Below are positions 39,624 through 44,536 of a DNA stretch of 44,536 nt, piece after piece. Numbering within the stretch: position 1 is the stretch's first letter; each line of letters begins with the position of its first letter. The translations under genes and the position numbers were made by a program. The notes below the pieces were generated by a model. It made no database searches and was not told the DNA's origin. It saw only the letters and a program-made list of their open reading frames with translations. Source of the stretch: Candidatus Zhuqueibacterota bacterium (GTDB lineage: Bacteria > Zhuqueibacterota > Zhuqueibacteria > Thermofontimicrobiales > Thiofontviventaceae). Where the stretch lies: positions 1 to 44,536 of the forward strand of contig JAFGDW010000375.1 in assembly GCA_016931935.1 (NCBI GenBank), read 5' to 3'.

Positions 39624-40619
39624 CTATCCCAACGGATTTTGCTTTAACAACATTTTCGCATATTGCGCGCGTTTGTATGCCCATGGATCGTTACTTTTCA
39701 TTCGGCTCAATTTCCCGACAAAATCATCAACAGATGCATAACCTTTGTCGTCCATCCATTGATTGATCTCGTTCAAAAGAGTGGAAATATAATCAATTTT
39801 ATGTTTATAAAGTGTGCTGACAACCTGCACGCAATTTGCGCCGGCTAACAGCATTTTAATGACATCGGCGCCAGTGTAGATACCACTGGATGCGCAAATA
39901 CTACTATTGGTCACGCCATACAACAACCCGGCAAACCGTAGTGGCAGGCGATGATCCTTTTCATCACTTAATGTCATTGAAAAAACCTGCTTCTCATTGA
40001 ATGCATCGATTTCAGGTTGGAAGAGCTGATTAAAAATAACAATCGCGTCTGCACCAGCGACATCCAAACGGGCTATAAAATGAAGTGGATTCGTGTAAAA
40101 ATGACTTAATTTTACGGAAACAGGAATAGATACGGCTGATTTTACTGATTCAAGGATATCAATTTGTGAATCTTCAATTTCAGCGGCGGACATATGATTG
40201 GTTGTGGGAATCGAATAAAAATTTAATTCCAACCCATCGACACCTGTTTCCGATAAGCGCTGAGCATATTCAACCCATGTCTCTTTGTTAACAGCGTTCA
40301 AGCTGGCGATAATCGGAATCGAAACAGCATCTTTGGCCTTACGCACCCACATCAAATGTTCCGCAGGGCCGGCATGTTCCAACCTGGGAAATATACTTGT
40401 CATTTCAGCATGTAGTTCATCGTTTTTATGCAATTCTTCTTCGAATTTATAAATTTCAAGTTGAATTTGCTCTTCGAATAATGATTTGATAACCAACGCA
40501 CCTGCTCCGGCGGCTTCAATCGATTCAATTTTTTTTATGTTTGCTGTCAGATCGCTTGCACCCGCTATGATCGGGTTTTTTAATTCGAGACCCATGTAAG
40601 TAGTTTTTAAGTCGGCCAT
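39624..40619 (-). CDS. Dihydroorotate-dehydrogenase-like flavoprotein
   Basis: With the ATG at 40619 (AGGAGAG just ahead) the protein has 331 residues; an ATG seven codons upstream lacks this support. It has the FMN-binding TIM barrel of PyrD-like enzymes: LKNPIIAGASDLTAN, VIKSLFEEQI, IPIIASLNAVNKETW, SIPVSVKLSHFYTNP and the FMN-phosphate segment SGIYTGADVIKMLLAGAN. The usual class 1 motif NLSCPN is replaced by ELNFYSIPTT (Ser136 where the catalytic cysteine stands), so true dihydroorotate oxidation is doubtful. Proteins of this DHOD-like branch are common in FCB and other bacteria but lack an assigned substrate, as far as I know. No pyrimidine-synthesis gene is adjacent. Confidence 0.8.
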   Translation of the reverse strand: MADLKTTYMGLELKNPIIAGASDLTANIKKIESIEAAGAGALVIKSLFEEQIQLEIYKFEEELHKNDELHAEMTSIFPRLEHAGPAEHLMWVRKAKDAVSIPIIASLNAVNKETWVEYAQRLSETGVDGLELNFYSIPTTNHMSAAEIEDSQIDILESVKSAVSIPVSVKLSHFYTNPLHFIARLDVAGADAIVIFNQLFQPEIDAFNEKQVFSMTLSDEKDHRLPLRFAGLLYGVTNSSICASSGIYTGADVIKMLLAGANCVQVVSTLYKHKIDYISTLLNEINQWMDDKGYASVDDFVGKLSRMKSNDPWAYKRAQYAKMLLKQNPLG

Positions 40620-40696
40620 GCTTCTCTCCTTTTTTGACATATATTGATTATATAAGACTCCTTAAGTACTATTTGTATAACTCCGTAAAATAATAG

Positions 40697-41236
40697 ATGT
40701 TTCGTAAATTGGGGGCTTATATATATCATTTTGGAACCAATGGGTACATACTAATGAAATTTCACAATGTATTTAGCTTAGTCGAATTTGACGAATTAAA
40801 AGCAGCGGTCATCGATGCATCGTCGATAATCTATTTGTCCAAGCTAAGAATGGCAGATGAATTGACAAATTATATTAGCTTGTATACAACATCGCAAATA
40901 GTGGTAGAAGCTAACCTTCCTCTTGCCGGAATGGAAATTGTAGTTGTTACTGAAAACAATTTTTCGAATGATGAAAACTTAATTAAATTTGCAAATGAAA
41001 AGCAATTGCCAATCATTTCGGATGACAGAAAAGTTTTATTAACCGCACAAAAGTTAAACTTGCGATATTATAACAGTCTGATGATGTTGCTTTTTTTAGT
41101 ATACAAAAGAGTAATACAATTGGAAACGTTCAATGTTTTGGAAAAAAAATTGTCAGCGATTGCCTATTATAGCGATGATGTTATTAAATTTGGTAAGAAA
41201 GTTTTACACGAAATCATGAATCAATTAACTCTTTAG
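40697..41236 (+). CDS. PIN-like domain protein, uncharacterised
   Basis: A 179-residue protein (or 160 from the ATG at 40754). It has features of a PIN-like nuclease: AAVIDASSIIYLSKLRM with a first aspartate, QIVVEA with a glutamate, then ANEKQLPIISDDRKVLLTAQ with the Asp-Asp pair, followed by a helix-rich C-terminus. PIN domains cut RNA and are best known as VapC toxins, but no antitoxin-like gene lies next to it. The gene is AT-rich, has no clear ribosome-binding site and stands between repeat-rich DNA and the divergent DHOD-like gene, so it may be a recent arrival. I do not assign a function. Confidence 0.6.
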   Translation: MFRKLGAYIYHFGTNGYILMKFHNVFSLVEFDELKAAVIDASSIIYLSKLRMADELTNYISLYTTSQIVVEANLPLAGMEIVVVTENNFSNDENLIKFANEKQLPIISDDRKVLLTAQKLNLRYYNSLMMLLFLVYKRVIQLETFNVLEKKLSAIAYYSDDVIKFGKKVLHEIMNQLTL

Positions 41237-41271
41237 TATTAAAACTCAAGGCTATTAAGATCAGGTGGCTT

Positions 41272-41368
41272 GTCATTTTAAGTCAGCGTTTTTGCTGATG
41301 AAGAATCTCATATCGTAACCTTTCGTGGTCAGAGATTCTTCACTCCGCGCCGTTTCGTTCAAAATGAC
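41272..41368. repeat. Palindromic dispersed repeat (GTCATTTT...AAAATGAC)
   Basis: Outer arms GTCATTTT (41272-41279) and AAAATGAC (41361-41368), inner arms GAAGAATCTC (41300-41309) and GAGATTCTTC (41332-41341), perfectly complementary. This is the layout of the 'GTCATTTTGA...GAAGAATCTC' interspersed palindromes found in many genomes. It begins the 705-base gap before the PBP-TolC fusion gene. Confidence 0.6.
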
Positions 41369-41527
41369 GACTAATTCACTTAACCTAATGACATTGAATT
41401 TAAAACTTATTATATCCGAAACTTTCACTTGATTTTAGGAGGTTATTAATTTATATTTCATGACATAAATGAAATATGTAAATAATGAAAATTACTATTA
41501 ATTTTATTTTGGTGGATTTCCATCATG

Positions 41528-41625
41528 AAGCCGTCGAAACGGCTTTTGCATCAATTCCATTGTAATATCACCAGGCTTAAGCCTTGAGCTTTTACAAAAA
41601 AGCTATTTTAGCCGCTTCAGCGGCT
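41528..41625. repeat. Cluster of three short GC-rich palindromes
   Basis: AAGCCGT-CGAA-ACGGCTT (41528-41545), AGGCTTAAGCCT (about 41572-41583) and AGCCGC-TTCA-GCGGCT (41610-41625) lie within 100 bases of AT-rich DNA. All are variations on AGCCGC/GCGGCT. They are probably copies of a small repeat family, not terminators for any gene here. The rest of the gap to 41941 shows no gene. Confidence 0.5.
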
Positions 41626-41888
41626 TCTCTAAGATAAATAAAAATTAAGTCAATTCACTAATTTACCAAAGTAGAATTAACCAATAATAGGAATAAATAT
41701 TCTATATTCTTTAAACCTGTTTTGAGTCCCCGTAAAGCATCCTGAACTTCTCCAGCTTATTTGTTAGTTTCAAGCAAACTGATTTGTAAAACTGTACTCC
41801 AAAAATATTAGAAAATAGGGATTTGATGAAACTGAATGAAGTTTTGTTAAAGATTTCAAAAAAAAATTATGCAAAAGCAATATTTCAC

Positions 41889-41916
41889 TTGATATACTAT
41901 CATCATATCAAATAAT
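41889..41916 (+). promoter_or_regulatory. Candidate promoter of the PBP-TolC fusion gene
   Basis: TTGATA (41889-41894), 16-base spacer, AATAAT (41911-41916). The predicted start gives a leader of about 18 bases containing GGAGG, just before the ATG at 41942. Confidence 0.5.
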
Positions 41917-41941
41917 CGGGAAAATGATTTGGAGGATTGAA

Positions 41942-44383
41942 ATGGTACGCGGAATTAAGCTTCCTATAATAATTGTGATTGCATTCCTATATTTGTCCAA
42001 TTTATATGGACAAGAAATGAAGAATGTAACAATTGCCGTTGTGCTCGATGGGCCGACAACAAATCAACAAATGATGTTGGAATCCATTGAACATGAGATA
42101 AAAGATCTGACTAGGGGTGAATTTAATGTGCAATTTCCGAAAGACAAACAAATACTTGGGGATTGGACATTGCCAGGGATTAATAAAGCGATTGACAAAT
42201 TGCTTGCTGATCGAACTGTGGACATTATTATAACCATGGGAATTATTGGCAGCATGGATGTATGTTCGCGCCAATTGCTTCCTAAGCCTGTTATTGCTCC
42301 GTATATTTTGGATACGAAACTCCAGGATATCCCTGTAAATAACGGAAAGAGTGGGATAAAAAATCTGAATTATGTAAGTGTGCCGGCAACGTTGGAGCGT
42401 GACTTAACCATATTTTATGAAGTCGTTCCTTTCCATAAATTAGCAATCTTTATCAACCAGGCGCTTATCAACAGCTTTCCTACAATTACGAATCGTGCAG
42501 AGACGATGGTCGGTGAAATGGGCTATAAAGCGCAAGTGGTTGGCGTTGAACATGATATTCATGCTGTCATGAAGCAAATCGATACCGATGTCGATGCTGT
42601 ATATGTGCTGCCACAACCTCAGCTATCACAAAATGAATTTTCTGTACTTGTCACCGAGCTTAAAAATCGAAAATTGCCGAGTTTCTCCTTTATCGGTGAG
42701 TCGGAAGTTACTGAGGGTATCCTGGCTGGTTTGTATAAAGATGTCATAAGCAGAACCTCGCGGCGTGTGGCGCTGAATGTACAGCGAATTTTGCTGGGTG
42801 AAACGCCGGAATCGATTCCGGTGGCAATTTCACTTAAGCAGCAATTGACAATCAATGAAGCCACCTCCCGGGCAATTGGTGTGTTCCCATCATGGGCTGT
42901 GATGACAGAAGCAGAAATGGTTGGAAGAGAGCAACGTGAAGATCAGCGGAAGTTAACGCTGCGTCAGGCAGTGGATGAAGCGATTGTCGCAAATTTGGAA
43001 CTGGCAGCTCAAGATCAGGCGGTTGCGGCCGGTGAACAGACAATAAAATCGGCACAGGCCAATTTATTACCTTCGCTGAATTTATCCGGCACATATGTGG
43101 TAATCGATGATGATTTGGCAAAAAGCAGTCTGGGACAACAGGCGGAACGAACGCTTACCGGAAATGTAACCGCCACACAGATCATCTACTCAGAACATGC
43201 TATGGCGAATCTTGCGATTCAGAAAAAGCTGCAGGAAAAACGCACAATGGATCGCGCCCAGATCATGCTGGATGTGACCAAAGCCAGTGCTACTGCGTAT
43301 CTGAATGTTCTCCGCATGAAGACATATGAACGGATTCAACAAGAGAATCTGACCCGAACACGACAAAATATTGAGCTGGCGCGTGTCAGGGAGGTTATCG
43401 GCAGCGCGGGGCCGGCGGAAGTTTATCGATGGGAAAGTGAAATTGCCATCAACCGGAGCAATGTCATCACTGTGAATGCACAACGTAATCTGGCAGAGAT
43501 AGAATTGAATCGAATTCGGAATCGACCGGCGGAAGAAAGCTTCAGCACGCAGGATGTCGATTTGACCGATTCAATGTTGATTACTTCAAAGCCGAAACTT
43601 TATAGTTATATCGAAAATTTGCAGGCATTTAAAATATTCCGAAAGTTCATGGTTGAACGGGCCTTTAAAAATTCACCGGAATTATCGGGATTGGATGCGG
43701 CAATTGCAGTCCAACAACGCGTGCTTCGTTCGGCAACAAATCAATTTTGGTCACCCACAATTGCTTTGCAAGGCCAGTTTAGTAGTATTTTATCTCGTGA
43801 AGGCGCAGGCAAAGACGCCAATTTTATGGTGCCTCCGGATATTCAATCAAAACTGGAAGAAAAATTGGAGATTACAGTACCGAGCATTGTTTCCATCCCT
43901 GAGCCTGCGGATAAAAACTGGACGCTTGGCTTGAATCTGTCATTTCCACTTTTTGAAGGAGGAGCCAGGTTTGCCGCACGTCAACAAGCTCAGTTAGAGT
44001 TGAATCAACTACAAATACAACGCGATGCGGTTGCGGAGCGCATCGAACAACGGATTCGTTCTGCAATGCATTTGGCGGGCGCTTCATTGGCATCAATTAA
44101 GCAGGCGCGATTTGCATCGGATGCAGCGCACAAATCACTTGAAGTGGTGCAGAATTCATATTCACAGGGACTGGTAAATATTACCGTTCTGCTTGACGCT
44201 CAATATGCAGCGTTATCAACAGATTTAGCAGCCGCGAATTCAGTTTATAATTTCCTGATCGATTTAATGGAAGTTGAACGGGCGGTTGGTGGATTTACGT
44301 TCTTTTTAACGAATAAAGAGCGTGAAGCATTTTTTCATGATATTGATACCTATTTTGAAAATTGTGGGATGACATTCAATTGA
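41942..44383 (+). CDS. Periplasmic substrate-binding domain (ABC_sub_bind-like) fused to a TolC-type outer-membrane channel
   Basis: With the ATG at 41942 (GGAGG seven bases ahead; an ATG at 41924 would bury that site) the protein has 813 residues. A signal peptide (LPIIIVIAFLYLSNLYGQ) opens it. Residues about 25-325 resemble the ABC_sub_bind type of periplasmic binding protein: VTIAVVLDGP, VDIIITMGIIGSMDV, KLAIFINQALINS, DAVYVLPQPQLSQNE and the closing AIGVFPSWAVMTEAEMV. Residues about 340-790 are a TolC/OEP protein with both repeats: LTLRQAVDEAIVANLELAAQ with LLPSLNLSGTYV, then KNWTLGLNLSFPLFEGGARF and SYSQGLVNITVLLDAQ. TolC proteins form the exit duct of efflux pumps and secretion systems. 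Partner pump genes, if any, would lie beyond the window. A binding domain on the channel itself is unusual. Confidence 0.88.
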   Translation: MVRGIKLPIIIVIAFLYLSNLYGQEMKNVTIAVVLDGPTTNQQMMLESIEHEIKDLTRGEFNVQFPKDKQILGDWTLPGINKAIDKLLADRTVDIIITMGIIGSMDVCSRQLLPKPVIAPYILDTKLQDIPVNNGKSGIKNLNYVSVPATLERDLTIFYEVVPFHKLAIFINQALINSFPTITNRAETMVGEMGYKAQVVGVEHDIHAVMKQIDTDVDAVYVLPQPQLSQNEFSVLVTELKNRKLPSFSFIGESEVTEGILAGLYKDVISRTSRRVALNVQRILLGETPESIPVAISLKQQLTINEATSRAIGVFPSWAVMTEAEMVGREQREDQRKLTLRQAVDEAIVANLELAAQDQAVAAGEQTIKSAQANLLPSLNLSGTYVVIDDDLAKSSLGQQAERTLTGNVTATQIIYSEHAMANLAIQKKLQEKRTMDRAQIMLDVTKASATAYLNVLRMKTYERIQQENLTRTRQNIELARVREVIGSAGPAEVYRWESEIAINRSNVITVNAQRNLAEIELNRIRNRPAEESFSTQDVDLTDSMLITSKPKLYSYIENLQAFKIFRKFMVERAFKNSPELSGLDAAIAVQQRVLRSATNQFWSPTIALQGQFSSILSREGAGKDANFMVPPDIQSKLEEKLEITVPSIVSIPEPADKNWTLGLNLSFPLFEGGARFAARQQAQLELNQLQIQRDAVAERIEQRIRSAMHLAGASLASIKQARFASDAAHKSLEVVQNSYSQGLVNITVLLDAQYAALSTDLAAANSVYNFLIDLMEVERAVGGFTFFLTNKEREAFFHDIDTYFENCGMTFN

Positions 44384-44470
44384 TTTTGAAAAGAAAGGGC
44401 AGCTTTCAGCTATCAGCGAATTAGTCAGGGAAGATTGAATGCTCATTACTCAATTAGTAACTGAGAAATT

Positions 44471-44497
44471 ATTTTCTGACATTTTTTGGCAGAAAAT
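44471..44497 (+). terminator. Hairpin after the PBP-TolC gene
   Basis: ATTTTCTG (44471-44478) pairs with CAGAAAAT (44490-44497) around an 11-base loop containing TTTTTT. There is no T run after it, so termination is uncertain. No gene is seen in 44384-44536. Confidence 0.35.
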
Positions 44498-44510
44498 GTT
44501 AAAACATATT

Positions 44511-44530
44511 TTAGACAGGATTTCACGGAT
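44511..44530. repeat. Partial copy of the TTAGACAGGAT repeat
   Basis: TTAGACAGGAT at 44511-44521 is the reverse complement of ATCCTGTCTAA at 44-54. It is followed by TTCACGGAT. The repeat may continue past the window end. Confidence 0.45.
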
Positions 44531-44536
44531 TCACAG

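Noticed and set aside
1..44536. CRISPR array, prophage or insertion sequence
   Set aside because: No regularly spaced direct repeats, integrase, transposase or phage structural genes were seen; the repeats present are short palindromes in intergenic DNA.

Overview
The window looks like chromosomal core DNA of a Gram-negative (diderm), AT-rich bacterium. Outer-membrane biogenesis genes (LpxH, TamB, an Omp85/TamA-like barrel, a TolC-type channel) show the second membrane. GEGNGG-type GlmM, YbbR, the pabB-pabC fusion and the DHOD-like protein fit the FCB assemblage (Calditrichota/KSB1/Marinimicrobia-like). Strong GGAGG ribosome-binding sites and TTGACA/TATATT promoters argue against classical Bacteroidota. 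The phylum is an inference. I see no prophage, insertion sequence, CRISPR array or rRNA. There is one tRNA, tRNA-Gln(TTG).

Layout. 1-4.6 kb: OsmC-like protein, an ECF sigma factor with a soluble zinc anti-sigma, a PabB-PabC fusion and an ion transporter. 4.8-7.5 kb: glmM and a pyrimidine-nucleoside phosphorylase, ending at a terminator shared with the convergent pair lpxH-PBP1a (10.5-7.6 kb, minus strand). 10.7-18.5 kb: deoC, spoVG with a long leader, tRNA-Gln, then a tight run prs-rplY-pth-hppA-rpsF-ssb-rpsR-rplI plus a tiny zinc-ribbon gene, closed by a hairpin. 18.6-20.5 kb: ybbR-tsaD. 20.6-24.9 kb: a minus-strand winged-helix-like gene divergent from a two-gene unit, a metallo-beta-lactamase-fold nuclease and a DinG-type helicase with a fused N-terminal JAMM domain. 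25.1-26.5 kb: a MinD/FlhG-like ATPase with an N-terminal GYF_2 domain and a C-terminal cysteine cluster. 26.7-39.3 kb: a likely long operon tamB, Omp85, ClC(CBS-RCK_C), ktrB, ktrA, lon, ending at a strong terminator. 39.3-44.5 kb: a DHOD-like flavoprotein, a PIN-like orphan, two intergenic regions rich in palindromic repeats, and a periplasmic-binding-protein/TolC fusion.

How it fits together. The middle is translation and replication housekeeping (PRPP, tRNA recycling, ribosomal proteins, SSB, t6A) plus a pyrophosphatase predicted to be K+-dependent and Na+-pumping. The ClC-Ktr cluster handles potassium and chloride. TamB and Omp85 serve outer-membrane insertion. The least ordinary items are the JAMM-DinG fusion with its nuclease partner, the substrate-binding/TolC fusion, the GYF_2-MinD-Cys protein and the ClC-RCK_C fusion next to Ktr. 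All function calls come from reading motifs by eye; no database search was run.
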